A stretch of DNA of 64,000 nucleotides from DTU098 sp964498525 (GCA_964498525.1 CAZCGU010000015.1:1-64000), one strand, 5' to 3'; shown: positions 26,395 to 35,876, counted from the first letter of the stretch. Numbers and translations are program-made. The notes: generated by a model not told the origin, from the letters alone.

Positions 26395-27747
26395 GTGGAT
26401 GAGCTGCGAATACTATCACCCACTGCAATTCTGGGCTACGGTTTTCCCCTTGATTCTTTTAAAGAAGGGCTTAAACGGGAGCCCCACGTGATTGCGGTGG
26501 ATGCGGGTTCAACCGATCCAGGGCCATACTACCTGGGAGCCGGCGTATCCTTTACAAACCGGGGCGCGGTTAAAAGGGATCTGGAATTCCTCCTGGAAGC
26601 GGCGGTGAGCAGGAAAATTCCGCTCCTTATCGGTACGGCGGGGGGTAGCGGCGGCGGGCCGCATCTTGAGAGGGACGCCGGAATAATAAGGGAGATAGCG
26701 AAGGAAAGGGGACTTCATTTCAGGCTGGTGACGATCAAGGCGGAAGTGGACCGGGAAAAGGTCAGGGACTCCCTTCGGTCGGGCAGGGTGCAGACTCTGG
26801 GCCCTGTGCGGCCTCTGGATGAAAAGGATCTTGATGCCGCGGAAAGAATTGTAGGGCAAATGGGAGTGGAACCCCTGATAGGCGCTTTAGATGCCGGGGC
26901 GGGGGTGGTTTTGGCCGGACGGGCCTACGATCCCGCGGTGTTTGCCGCCCAGGCCATAAGATGCGGCTTTAACCCGGGGCCTGCCATACACCTGGGCAAA
27001 ATCCTGGAGTGCGGGGCTATTGCCGCCAGTCCGGGGAGTGGCAGCGACTGCCTTATGGGCAGCCTGTCTGAAGACTATTTTGAAGTCGAACCCTTGAACC
27101 GGGAGCGGCGCTGCACTGTAAGTTCCGTGGCCGCTCACACCCTTTACGAAAAGGCTGACCCTGTAATACTGCCCGGTCCCGGCGGCTGCCTCAACCTCAA
27201 AAAAGCAAGGTTTGAGCAGGTTGACGATAACCGGGTCCGGGTGTCGGGAAGCGGTTTTATCCCCTCCGATTCTTATTGGGTTAAACTGGAGGGTGTACGT
27301 AAAGCGGGTTACAGGACAATCTCCCTGGCCGGCTGCCGTGACCCTGTTATGATCCAGGAAATAAATTATGTAATCAACTCCGTGCAGGACAGAGTCAGGG
27401 ATAATTTCAGCCATGTCAATAATTATTTTCTGGACTTCAAATTGTACGGACGTAATGGTGTGATGGGTGGTTTTGAGAAGAAGATTGACGCCCCCTGTCA
27501 CGAACTGGGTATCCTGATTGAAACGGTTGCCGGAACCCAGGAACTGGCGGATACCATATGCGGTTTTGCCCGCTCTACCATGCTTCACTGCAGTTATCCA
27601 GGCCGTGTAGCCACTGCGGGAAATCTGGCCTTTCCCTTCTCTCCTTCGGATTTTAGCGGGGGCGAGGTTTACCGGTTCAATATCTACCATTTGATGAAGG
27701 TTGGTGATCCCTTTGAACTTTTTCCCCTGGAGATAATGGATTTTTAG
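26395..27747 (+). CDS. AtuA-like DUF1446 protein
   Basis: The 450-residue protein belongs to the acyclic terpene utilisation AtuA/DUF1446 family. Visible stretches are DAGSTDPGPYYLGAG near residue 37, GTAGGSGGGPHLERD near residue 82, and AGRAYDPAVFAAQAIR near residue 177. The reaction is not established. GTG at 26395 is chosen because GGAGGTG at 26381-26387 is well spaced for it; TTG at 26392 is an alternative. DUF4387, which usually accompanies or is fused to this family, is encoded at 29601-29936, with a transporter between them. Confidence 0.8.
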   Translation: MDELRILSPTAILGYGFPLDSFKEGLKREPHVIAVDAGSTDPGPYYLGAGVSFTNRGAVKRDLEFLLEAAVSRKIPLLIGTAGGSGGGPHLERDAGIIREIAKERGLHFRLVTIKAEVDREKVRDSLRSGRVQTLGPVRPLDEKDLDAAERIVGQMGVEPLIGALDAGAGVVLAGRAYDPAVFAAQAIRCGFNPGPAIHLGKILECGAIAASPGSGSDCLMGSLSEDYFEVEPLNRERRCTVSSVAAHTLYEKADPVILPGPGGCLNLKKARFEQVDDNRVRVSGSGFIPSDSYWVKLEGVRKAGYRTISLAGCRDPVMIQEINYVINSVQDRVRDNFSHVNNYFLDFKLYGRNGVMGGFEKKIDAPCHELGILIETVAGTQELADTICGFARSTMLHCSYPGRVATAGNLAFPFSPSDFSGGEVYRFNIYHLMKVGDPFELFPLEIMDF

Positions 27748-27856
27748 GGTGGCCTCACGGCATAAGGTGAGTGTAAGACTTAAACAGGGGGAACGGTGTC
27801 CCAATAGATCGCAAGCGGTTCCTCCCAGGTAGAACACTTCCGGCAAAACAGGGCCG

Positions 27857-27885
27857 TTGATTAATATTATAATAAATGGTATAAT
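27857..27885 (+). promoter_or_regulatory. Sigma-A promoter upstream of the ArsB/NhaD-type transporter
   Basis: TTGATT (27857-27862) and a perfect TATAAT (27880-27885) are separated by 17 bases. Transcription would begin near 27892 and pass through two hairpins and a terminator before the transporter gene. Confidence 0.7.
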
Positions 27886-27903
27886 GTATAAAATTTTTAT
27901 ATG

Positions 27904-27992
27904 AACACAATCGTGTTGAATGAATATCTTTTTCATTCAAGGAACCGGCTTCTGGGGTGGGAGGTCATCTTAAGACCTGCCGCTTTTTTTTT
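27904..27992 (+). promoter_or_regulatory. Short leader with hairpins and terminator before the transporter
   Basis: Two mutually exclusive hairpins are possible: AACAC/GTGTT (27904-27917) and TTGAATGA/TCATTCAA (27916-27940), which share two bases. The terminator hairpin GGGAGGTC/GACCTGCC (one mismatch) and a nine-T run end at 27992. The transporter starts 120 bases later. It could be an attenuator or a small RNA; no ligand can be named. Confidence 0.45.
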
Positions 27993-28111
27993 AAAAATAT
28001 ATGAAATAATATTTAAGGGAGGGCCTTGCCTGACATTACGCCTGCTCTTTCTATCTGGAACAGTAAATTGACTATCTAAAACAATACATCAAAGGGGAAG
28101 GGGGCTTAATC

Positions 28112-29497
28112 TTGCCCGAGAAGCAAATGATTATTGCCACAGCGATTTTTCTGATCACCTATGCAGTCATTGTATCCGAAAAAATTCACCGGACGGTTGC
28201 TGCCCTTTCCGGGGCGGCCCTGGTCATGCTTTTAAAAATTATTGACCTGGAAAAATCTGTGGAGGCTATTGACTTTAATACCATTGGCCTGCTGGTGGGA
28301 ATGATGATCATTGTCGGCATCACCCGCCGCACAGGCATCTTTGAATACCTGGCGATCAGGGCGGCCAAGGGCTCACAGGGAGAACCGCTCCGGATTATTG
28401 CGGCACTTTCTTTAATAACGGCGGTATTGTCCGCCCTCCTGGACAACGTTACAACGGTTTTATTGGTCGTGCCCGTTACCTTTGCCATTGCCAGGCAGCT
28501 GGAAGTTACCCCCCTGCCCTTTTTGGTGGCTGAGATCCTGGCTTCCAATATTGGCGGAACAGCTACATTAATAGGCGACCCGCCGAATATTATGATTGGA
28601 AGCGCCACGGCGCTGGGTTTTATGGATTTTCTTTTTAACCTTACTCCCGTTGTAGTGGTTGTTTATGTTTTAACCATCTTTATCATCCGGTTGGTTTACA
28701 GAAAACAACTGGTGACAAGGCCTGAGCTACAGGCAGGAATCATGGAGTTGGACGAAAGGGAGACAATCAAGGACCCCGTTCTTTTGCGCAGGTCATTATT
28801 TGTGCTTTCCCTGACCGTCTTCGGGTTTGTTCTGCATCAGTATGTTCATCTGGAGTCCTCGGTCATTGCCCTGGGAGGCGCCAGCCTGCTCCTCCTGATT
28901 ACCCGGCAGGACCCGGAGCGTCCCCTGCAGTCCGTGGAATGGCCTGTTATCTTCTTTTTTATCGGCTTATTTGTGGTGGTAGGCGCCCTGGTGGAGGTCG
29001 GTGTGGTTGAGGCAGTGGCTGGTTGGGCCCTGGGTTTAACCGGCGGCAGTATTCTTCCCACGGGAATTCTGATCCTGTGGCTGTCGGCCATCGCCTCGTC
29101 CTTTGTTGACAACATTCCCTTTGTGGCTACAATGATCCCGTTAATCCAGGACATGGGACGCCTGGGCGGAATAACCGATCTTAATTTTCTCTGGTGGTCC
29201 CTTTCCCTGGGGGCCTGCCTGGGCGGCAACGGTACCATCATTGGCGCTTCCGCCAATCTAATCGTAATTGGAATGGCCGAAAAAAGAGGAGAACTGATTA
29301 CCTTTACGGGCTTTTTAAAGGTTGGTTTTCCCCTGATGCTGATGTCTATCCTGATCTCCACAGCCTATCTCCTGTTGTGGTATGTTTTTCATACCACAAC
29401 TGCTCTGATGATTACCCTGGCAACCGGACTGATTTTGGCTTTAATTACTAAATGGGTATCTGACAGGATCATGGCGCCGGCGCGTGAAAGCGCTTAA
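28112..29497 (+). CDS. ArsB/NhaD-type (IT superfamily) ion transporter
   Basis: The 461-residue membrane protein has about 11-12 hydrophobic segments. The two conserved discontinuous-helix regions are visible: LLDNVTTVLLVVPVT with NIGGTATLIGDPPNI, and FVDNIPFVATMIP with LGGNGTIIGASAN. These are typical of ArsB/NhaD/P-protein carriers, which move anions or exchange sodium for protons; the substrate cannot be read from sequence. Start TTG follows AAGGGGAAGGGGG. A close paralogue lies at 53327-54733. Its position between AtuA and DUF4387 suggests it could import their substrate. Confidence 0.85.
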   Translation: MPEKQMIIATAIFLITYAVIVSEKIHRTVAALSGAALVMLLKIIDLEKSVEAIDFNTIGLLVGMMIIVGITRRTGIFEYLAIRAAKGSQGEPLRIIAALSLITAVLSALLDNVTTVLLVVPVTFAIARQLEVTPLPFLVAEILASNIGGTATLIGDPPNIMIGSATALGFMDFLFNLTPVVVVVYVLTIFIIRLVYRKQLVTRPELQAGIMELDERETIKDPVLLRRSLFVLSLTVFGFVLHQYVHLESSVIALGGASLLLLITRQDPERPLQSVEWPVIFFFIGLFVVVGALVEVGVVEAVAGWALGLTGGSILPTGILILWLSAIASSFVDNIPFVATMIPLIQDMGRLGGITDLNFLWWSLSLGACLGGNGTIIGASANLIVIGMAEKRGELITFTGFLKVGFPLMLMSILISTAYLLLWYVFHTTTALMITLATGLILALITKWVSDRIMAPARESA

Positions 29498-29600
29498 CCT
29501 GAAGGATATTTCATTTCAGGCGAAGGATTCGGAGCGGCCAGGGTTGAATTAATGATGGGATGATGGGACTGTTTAAAATATTTTGGTAAGGGATGACATT

Positions 29601-29936
29601 ATGAGGAAAATTAGAATTACTGATCTGGCTGTGGTTATTCGCAGCAAAAACTCCGGTCCCTTTGAGCTCACCCTGGATCTTGTCTTTAAAGACCGCAGTT
29701 CCTTTGAATTGGCCCGCCGTTCCGGAATCTTTACCAGGGAGCTGTTCGCCGGGCTTTATAATGTTAAGCCGGAGGACGTTCTGGGACTAGTTGAATACGA
29801 ACAGGCCAACGCTATCAAGGCCACCCTGGTACGTCCCATTGCTTCGGGGGCGCCAGGTGATACGGACGTTTACGGGGCACAGCAGCATGCTCCCCTGCTG
29901 GATCTGGAGGTTCCTGTGGCAGACCCTCACCTTTAA
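29601..29936 (+). CDS. DUF4387 family protein
   Basis: The 111-residue protein has the family pattern VIRSKNSGPFELTLDLVF (residues 12-29) and FTRELFAGLYNVKPEDV. DUF4387 is found fused or adjacent to AtuA/DUF1446 proteins, so the two probably form one functional unit. The ATG at 29601 follows TAAGGGATGACATT. The function is unknown. Separation from AtuA by a transporter gene is unusual and suggests a three-gene unit. Confidence 0.75.
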   Translation: MRKIRITDLAVVIRSKNSGPFELTLDLVFKDRSSFELARRSGIFTRELFAGLYNVKPEDVLGLVEYEQANAIKATLVRPIASGAPGDTDVYGAQQHAPLLDLEVPVADPHL

Positions 29937-30263
29937 GCATATTCTATTCCCTTGTTTTTAATTATTGGGGAGCAGGCGTGGTTATGGTAAACTATAGTTA
30001 TTTTAACCGGCTGCGGCTTCTGTTCCGGGCTTCCGGTAAGTGTCTTAAAGGTCCCTCCTTCCTGTTTTTTATTGTCCGGAGTGCAAACACCCCTGAGGCA
30101 TCATATAACGGGCTGTTTCAAATTTTAGATAAATCTGGTAATATTAAAGGTGTACTTGCGCGGACGAAAGCTTACCTGTTCTAACCGGGCCGATCTAACG
30201 GCCCACCAGGCGGGCCCCTGGAAAACCGGGTTGGATAAAGCCCAAATTAAAGGAGGTTACTGG
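29937..30263 (+). promoter_or_regulatory. Intergenic region and structured leader before the stalk-domain gene
   Basis: A modest sigma-A-like promoter (TTTCAA, 17 bases, TAATAT; 30117-30145) is followed by a GC-rich leader with the hairpins GGGCCG/CGGCCC (30187-30203) and CCAGG/CCTGG (30206-30221). Parts resemble the 3' half of a cyclic-di-GMP-I riboswitch, but the required 5' half is missing. A 68-codon frame at 29978-30184 has no support. Confidence 0.35.
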
Positions 30264-31886
30264 ATGAGAAAAGTTAAAACCGGAGTGCTGTTATTGTGTT
30301 TCCTTTTATGTGTAAGTGTGGTTTACACTGCCGCTGCGGAATCCCCGCTTCCGGCCAAACAGTTGATCTTGAACCAGCTGAAGAGCTGGGATTCAGAACC
30401 TGCGGGTGGGCTCTACAACATTTCCACGGGTACGGCCTCCTATACTGTCAAGGAACTGGACGGCCTGCTGGTTGCCGCCGAACCCCTGAAATCTCTGGCA
30501 GGAGCGCAGCTCAAGCTAAAACAAGGAATTCATCTTCCCGAAAAAAAATTGGCAGCCGATTACGAGCTTGGATTGAATGAAGGTCAATATACGGGAAAGA
30601 TTTATCTTGACGCGACCAGGCTAATACTATCTTCGGACGTTCTATCGTTAGTTAAATTATTCGATCCAGAATTTGGTCCGGGCGTAATTGAACCCCTGCC
30701 CGGCTATCTTTATCTCAGTGACCCGGAGATTACCCAAATCTGGGGTAACATGGCTATAGGCAATGGGCGGGAGATTCCGCCGGAGTTAGGAGAATTGCTG
30801 GCATTTATTGTAGAGGCTGTTCCCGGGCAGTATTTTACCACCTCGCTGATTAACCAGAAAGTAATTTTTAGCCTGGATCGGCAGGGTCTGGAAGATGTGC
30901 TGCTGCAAATCATACAAAAGGTCCGGAATGAAGACGAGAGATTTGCGGAACTCATGGCTGGTTTTCTGACAGCTTGCGCTCCGGGGGTGGACAAGGCTGA
31001 GCTAAAAAAAGATATTCTGGATAGCCTGGAAGCAGGTAACCGGGATGGAGATATTAATGAAATCAAAGATGAGATACAGGGGCAGCTTGAGAATGTAATA
31101 ATCAATAAATTCAGCTGGGAAATACCGCTCTTGCCCGGCGGGGAAAGCAAGTTCAACCTGGACCTGGATTTCGACCTGGGGGGTGCTGCCACTGCAAGCG
31201 GAGATACGGCTTGGCGCGGCGGGATCAAGGCAGATGTCCTCTCCTCGGGACCCAGCAACAACAAAACCGGCACCCATGCCGTCGTTTTTGAGATCCGGGG
31301 CGATAAAAACTTAAAGATTGAAGGTCAAGTCAACGGAAAGTTCCGGCAAACGGACAAGGACATGAATTCTGACTATCTGATCCGGGTTCTGGCCAGGGAC
31401 ACCACCGGGGCAAATACTTTTTTGAATTTGCTGCTGGAGGGGAATTCGCAGGCTGCGGCAGAACAAAACCTCCAAATCAATATACCCGTTCTTAACGAAA
31501 CCAATAGCGTCAATCTGGAAGATTACTTGAAAAAGCCGTCGGGTATCAGGGTGCTGGTTGACGGCCTGCCTGTTTATTTCGACGTGGAACCCTTTCTTAA
31601 GGATGACAGGACCATGGTGCCGCTTAGAAATCTTGCCGAAACCCTGGGGTGTGAGGTGACCTGGACGGAACCCGGCCGGATCATTCTGAACAGGGAGGAT
31701 ATTTCCATCACCATGTATATTGACAATCCTGTTTATACCGCCGGCGATATTGAAAAAACGCTGGATGTGCCTCCCATTATCAAAGATGGCAGGACCATGG
31801 TTCCCCTTAGATTTATTGCCGAAGAATTCGGCTGCCAGGTGGAGTATGAGGAAACCACAAAAACAGTGTTCATTTCCAGGTGGTAA
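30264..31886 (+). CDS. Secreted protein with two C-terminal copper amine oxidase-like (stalk) domains
   Basis: The 540-residue protein has a signal peptide (basic start MRKVKTG, a hydrophobic core, then a likely cleavage near TAAAES). The middle, about residues 30-430, is a beta-rich region I do not recognise. The C-terminal 110 residues hold two copies of the stalk domain, each with the DGRTMVPLR-type motif (DDRTMVPLRNLAE and DGRTMVPLRFIAEEFG). Such domains are common in secreted proteins of this bacterial group and probably bind the cell surface. The ATG is chosen because AAAGGAGG lies at 30249-30256. The substrate or partner is unknown. Confidence 0.8.
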   Translation: MRKVKTGVLLLCFLLCVSVVYTAAAESPLPAKQLILNQLKSWDSEPAGGLYNISTGTASYTVKELDGLLVAAEPLKSLAGAQLKLKQGIHLPEKKLAADYELGLNEGQYTGKIYLDATRLILSSDVLSLVKLFDPEFGPGVIEPLPGYLYLSDPEITQIWGNMAIGNGREIPPELGELLAFIVEAVPGQYFTTSLINQKVIFSLDRQGLEDVLLQIIQKVRNEDERFAELMAGFLTACAPGVDKAELKKDILDSLEAGNRDGDINEIKDEIQGQLENVIINKFSWEIPLLPGGESKFNLDLDFDLGGAATASGDTAWRGGIKADVLSSGPSNNKTGTHAVVFEIRGDKNLKIEGQVNGKFRQTDKDMNSDYLIRVLARDTTGANTFLNLLLEGNSQAAAEQNLQINIPVLNETNSVNLEDYLKKPSGIRVLVDGLPVYFDVEPFLKDDRTMVPLRNLAETLGCEVTWTEPGRIILNREDISITMYIDNPVYTAGDIEKTLDVPPIIKDGRTMVPLRFIAEEFGCQVEYEETTKTVFISRW

Positions 31887-31947
31887 TTGCTTTTAACTTC
31901 CCGGCGGGCCGGCCAAAACCGGCGCCTATACTGGCTTAAAAATGATA

Positions 31948-31971
31948 AAGCGCCGCCCCTGGCGGCGCTTT
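31948..31971 (+). terminator. Terminator hairpin after the stalk-domain gene
   Basis: AAAGCGCCGCC pairs perfectly with GGCGGCGCTTT around a 2-3-base loop. The following T run is poor, so its strength is uncertain. The next 215 bases to the DUF1847 stop hold no gene that I can see. Confidence 0.6.
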
Positions 31972-32186
31972 AAACTTGTTCAACTGGTTGGCTGCTGCTT
32001 GCCTTGCCGCGACCGGAAAACTATCGTGAATCCTCTGCAATGACAACAATTGAATAAGTGACATGACCCTGCCACCTAAAAAGGAGCAGGACAGCCCTCT
32101 GGACCTAAAAGGTAACGCTTCTTTGCTTCGCTGTCACGGGTAAGGAAAGCCGGGGAGCGACATCCCGCCCCCAAGTTAAAGGTTTT

Positions 32187-32810
32187 TTAGGTGATTTTGA
32201 GCCTTGGCTCAAAATAGTGGGTGGCGTAAACGGCGGCCAGCGGGTTGTGCCCGGTTACCCGGTCCTTAACGGCCAGGACGGTGATGGGGGCGTCGGAATA
32301 TTTGATAAAGATGGTATCATGTCCAACACACAGACCCAGCAGGACGTTAATGTCGGTTTTGAATTTATTCAGGATCAGGGCCTGGGCGATCGGGTTGCAC
32401 ATGGCTTCATGCCGGCCCGGACGAACTTTTTCTTGATCCAGAAGGCCCAGTTCCTCCTTGGGACGGGAGCCGGTTTTACACATTACAGAAGCAACTTCAA
32501 AGCCATTGCTTTCAAATATTTTGGTAACCTCCAGGGCTTCCCGACGCAGCCCGACGCAGAAGGGCAAACCAAGCCTTTTAAAGCCTGCCAGGCGGGAGAA
32601 CTCCATGATTTCCCGAACCCTGGGCCAGACCCGGTAACCGGCGGATTCCACCCTGGCTGACAGGCAGGCCAGGTGACCGGAGGATTCTTTGTAGGCGGCA
32701 GATGCCATGTCGTAGACCTCCGGGCAGGTCAGCATGGGACAGTTTGCCGGGAGCTTGTTAAATTCCCCCTTATAACACTGGTACATACCACATTTGGCGC
32801 AGTTGACCAT
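32187..32810 (-). CDS. DUF1847 family cysteine-rich protein
   Basis: The 207-residue soluble protein begins MVNCAKCGMYQCYKGEFNK with four Cys in the first 30 residues (C4, C7, C12, C24 by count), then NCPMLTCPEVYD, and further Cys in PFCVGLRREA and GLCVGHDTIF. The pattern suggests metal or iron-sulfur binding. It matches the DUF1847 family of anaerobes; no function is known to me. GGAAGTGGAG precedes the ATG. It is divergent from adhE, with about 270 bases between the starts. Confidence 0.8.
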   Translation of the reverse strand: MVNCAKCGMYQCYKGEFNKLPANCPMLTCPEVYDMASAAYKESSGHLACLSARVESAGYRVWPRVREIMEFSRLAGFKRLGLPFCVGLRREALEVTKIFESNGFEVASVMCKTGSRPKEELGLLDQEKVRPGRHEAMCNPIAQALILNKFKTDINVLLGLCVGHDTIFIKYSDAPITVLAVKDRVTGHNPLAAVYATHYFEPRLKIT

Positions 32811-33079
32811 AACTCCACTTCCTTTCTACTTTGACGGTTTCGCGGTATGGGGTGGCAATCCTGCAAAATACTAAAATTATCCGGCGATTATGCACTGTGC
32901 GCTTTTTGCTTGATCGCAAGAAATAACCCTGCATAAGCCGGGTCCCGGCGTCCGCTTGGAGCGAGATCAAATAATCCGGGGCCTGAAGGGTAAAACTATG
33001 TGCCGTATTTTTGTTTCAAAATGTTCTTAGCAGGAAATACTTCCTCTAAAGAATCTTTTGCGAGGGGGGACGGAACCGG

Positions 33080-35800
33080 GTGCAGGAAGCAGCTAACAGG
33101 GAACACCAGGATGGAAAGGGAGGGATGATCGACGGTTTGGTGGATAGGGCCCAGGGAGCCCTGAAGGAATTCCTAAAACTGGGGCAGGAAGATGTAAACA
33201 GAATTGTCCAATCCATGGCCCTGGCCGGTCTGGACCGGCACATGGAACTGGCCAGACTGGCTGTGGAAGAAACCGGCCGGGGAGTATACGAAGATAAAAT
33301 AACTAAAAATATATTTGCCACGGAATTTGTTTACCATAGTATAAAAGCCCATAAAACGGTGGGTCTGATCAATCGGGACGAAGAGGAGGATTACGAGGAG
33401 ATTGCCGAACCAGTGGGGGTCATCGCCGGCGTAACGCCGGTAACAAATCCCACTTCTACGGTCCTGTTTAAGTCGCTGATTTCCATGAAAACAAGGAATC
33501 CCATTGTTTTCAGTTTTCACCCCGGGGCGCAGGAAAGCAGCGCTGCGGCGGCAAAAATCATGCGGAAGGCGGCAGTGGGAGCCGGGGCGCCGGAAAACTG
33601 CATCGGCTGGATCGAGCATCCTTCCGTGGAAGCGACCAGGATGCTCATGGCCCACCCCGGTGTGTCCTTAATCCTGGCAACGGGTGGCGCGGGAATGGTT
33701 CAGTCCGCCTATAGCAGCGGCAAGCCGGCCCTGGGGGTGGGCCCGGGTAATGTGCCTTGCTACATTGAAAAGACAGCGAAATTGAAGCGGGCGATCACAG
33801 ATTTAATCCTGAGCAAGACCTTTGATAACGGCATGATCTGCGCTTCCGAGCAGGGATTGATTGTGGACCGGGAAGTGGCGGAGGAAGTGGAAAGGCTTCT
33901 GGTTGAATACGGATGTCATTTCCTCAACGGGGAAGAGGCAAGGAAATTGGAACTGCTGGCCACCTGCGGGGAGACGTGTTCCATGAGTCCGGAGGTGGTG
34001 GGCAAATCTGCCTTCTCCATCGCCCAAATGGCCGGCTTTACGGTGCCGGATGGAACCAAAATACTGATAGCGAAGCTCAAGGGAGTGGGTCCGGAATACC
34101 CCCTGTCCCGGGAAAAGCTGAGCCCTATCCTGGCTTATTACGTTGTAGATGATGCGGCGGAAGGAATCAAACGCTGTGAACAGATGGTGGAATACGGCGG
34201 GATGGGCCACACGGCTGTAATCCATACCCTTGACAAAAAATTGATCGAAGCATTTGCCGGCCGGGTTATGGCCGGCCGGATCATTGTGAATGCGCCGGCC
34301 ACCCACGGGGCTATTGGGGACATTTACAATACAAACGTACCTTCCCTGACCCTTGGCTGCGGTTCCTACGGAAGGAACGCTACAACCGCCAATGTCAGCG
34401 CGGTCAACCTTGTCAACGTTAAAAGGGTGGCCAAAAGACGGGTCAACATGCAGTGGTTCAAAGTGCCTGAAAAAATATTTTTTGAAACAGGCTCCATTCA
34501 GTACCTGGCTAAAATGCCCGGGGTTCAAAGGGCATTTATTATAACGGACAGAAACATGGCGGAATTGGGCCATGTGGAAAAAATCCGCTACCACCTGGAA
34601 AAAAGGCCGGTAAGACCTGTGATTGAAGTTTTCAGCGGGGTTTTGCCTGATCCCTCCCTGGATTTGGTTCTCCAGGGCCGGGATTTGATGAGCCGCTTTC
34701 AGCCGGATACGATTATCGCCCTGGGCGGTGGGTCCGCTATTGATGCGGCCAAAGGAATGTGGCTTTTTTATGAGCACCCCGGTGTTGAATTTGAATTCTT
34801 GAAACTGAAGTTTTTGGATATCCGCAAGCGGACTTACAAATACCCGAAACTGGGTCGCAGGACCAGGCTTGTGGCTATTCCCACCACCAGCGGGAGCGGT
34901 TCCGAAGTCACGGCTTTTGCCGTAATCACCGACCGGGGAAAAGATATCAAGTATCCCCTGGCAGACTATGAGCTGACACCGGACGTGGCTATCATCGATC
35001 CGGATTTAGTGGAAACCCTGCCCCGCTCCCTGGTCGCTGACACCGGCCTGGATGTCCTGGCCCATGGCATTGAGGCCTGTGTTTCGGTGATGGCCTCTGA
35101 TTTTACCGACGCCCTGGCGCTTAAAGCAATTGAGCTTGTTTTTCAATACTTGCCTGATTCCTGGCGCAACGGGGGAAGGGAAGCCCGGGAAAAGCTGCAT
35201 AATGCCGCTGCAATTGCCGGGATGGCGTTTACTAACGCTTTTTTGGGAATTAATCACAGCCTGGCTCACAAGGTGGGGGGGGAATTCGACATCCCGCACG
35301 GCCGGGCCAACGCAATTTTTTTACCCTACGTTATTGCCTATAACGCCGGGCTTCCAACAAAATTTGTTTCCTTTCCCAAATACGAGCACCACCTGGCGCC
35401 GGAAAAATACCGCCGGATTGCGGACCACCTGGGGCTTCCCGCTGTTGCCGCGGACGAGGGCGTCCGCAGTTTAATTGAAGCCGTACATGGTCTTAACCGT
35501 ACTTTGGGTATTCCTGCCACCCTGGCCGGGTTGGGAATCGATAGGGGCCTTTTTTTGAGTAAACTGCCTGAACTGGCGGAGAAGGCCTTTGAGGACCAGT
35601 GTACCACTACAAATCCGCGCCTGCCTCTAATCCGGGAACTGGAAGAAATCCTGCTGCAGTCCTATGATGGTCCGGTTCCTTACAGAGAAGAAAGAGCGGA
35701 CGGGGAAGACAGGCTCCATTTACCGAAACTGGATCGTGAATTGCCGCAGGTTCCGGCGGCAATACCTGTGGAAAGCGACAACAATAATCTTCTGATGTGA
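33080..35800 (+). CDS. adhE: Bifunctional acetaldehyde/alcohol dehydrogenase
   Basis: AdhE reduces acetyl-CoA to acetaldehyde and then to ethanol and forms spirosomes. The 906-residue protein has the CoA-acylating domain first (catalytic Cys in NGMICASEQG near residue 255) and the iron-dependent alcohol dehydrogenase second, from about residue 460, with PTTSGSGSEVTAFAV, DVLAHGIEA and NHSLAHKVGGEFDIPHG carrying the metal His residues. The GTG at 33080 has only a distant GAGGGG; an ATG at 33125 is an alternative, since homology starts near residue 17. No other fermentation gene is adjacent. Confidence 0.95.
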   Translation: MQEAANREHQDGKGGMIDGLVDRAQGALKEFLKLGQEDVNRIVQSMALAGLDRHMELARLAVEETGRGVYEDKITKNIFATEFVYHSIKAHKTVGLINRDEEEDYEEIAEPVGVIAGVTPVTNPTSTVLFKSLISMKTRNPIVFSFHPGAQESSAAAAKIMRKAAVGAGAPENCIGWIEHPSVEATRMLMAHPGVSLILATGGAGMVQSAYSSGKPALGVGPGNVPCYIEKTAKLKRAITDLILSKTFDNGMICASEQGLIVDREVAEEVERLLVEYGCHFLNGEEARKLELLATCGETCSMSPEVVGKSAFSIAQMAGFTVPDGTKILIAKLKGVGPEYPLSREKLSPILAYYVVDDAAEGIKRCEQMVEYGGMGHTAVIHTLDKKLIEAFAGRVMAGRIIVNAPATHGAIGDIYNTNVPSLTLGCGSYGRNATTANVSAVNLVNVKRVAKRRVNMQWFKVPEKIFFETGSIQYLAKMPGVQRAFIITDRNMAELGHVEKIRYHLEKRPVRPVIEVFSGVLPDPSLDLVLQGRDLMSRFQPDTIIALGGGSAIDAAKGMWLFYEHPGVEFEFLKLKFLDIRKRTYKYPKLGRRTRLVAIPTTSGSGSEVTAFAVITDRGKDIKYPLADYELTPDVAIIDPDLVETLPRSLVADTGLDVLAHGIEACVSVMASDFTDALALKAIELVFQYLPDSWRNGGREAREKLHNAAAIAGMAFTNAFLGINHSLAHKVGGEFDIPHGRANAIFLPYVIAYNAGLPTKFVSFPKYEHHLAPEKYRRIADHLGLPAVAADEGVRSLIEAVHGLNRTLGIPATLAGLGIDRGLFLSKLPELAEKAFEDQCTTTNPRLPLIRELEEILLQSYDGPVPYREERADGEDRLHLPKLDRELPQVPAAIPVESDNNNLLM

Positions 35801-35840
35801 AATAAATATCATTTGTCTGCGGACTCAAGGCCCTGAGATG

Positions 35841-35876
35841 AAGAGCCCGGTTATCTCCAAATAACCGGGCTCTTTG
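35841..35876. terminator. Bidirectional terminator between adhE and the DtxR gene
   Basis: AAGAGCCCGGTTAT (35841-35854) pairs perfectly with ATAACCGGGCTCTT (35861-35874). The flanking genes converge on it. Confidence 0.75.

Noticed and set aside
26887..27936. 349-codon frame antisense to the AtuA-like gene
   Set aside because: The plus strand encodes a conserved family member; the antisense frame has no ribosome site and no domain.
27901..28071. 56-codon plus-strand frame starting ATG 27901 before the transporter
   Set aside because: It has no ribosome site and spans the terminator hairpin and T run.
29978..30184. 68-codon frame upstream of the stalk-domain gene
   Set aside because: It has no good ribosome site or known domain and overlaps the presumed promoter and leader.
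30150..30260. Cyclic-di-GMP-I riboswitch
   Set aside because: GGACGAAAGC, TTCTAACC and CCGGGTTG recall the 3' half, but the 5' pieces and their spacing are absent. Listed only as a structured leader.
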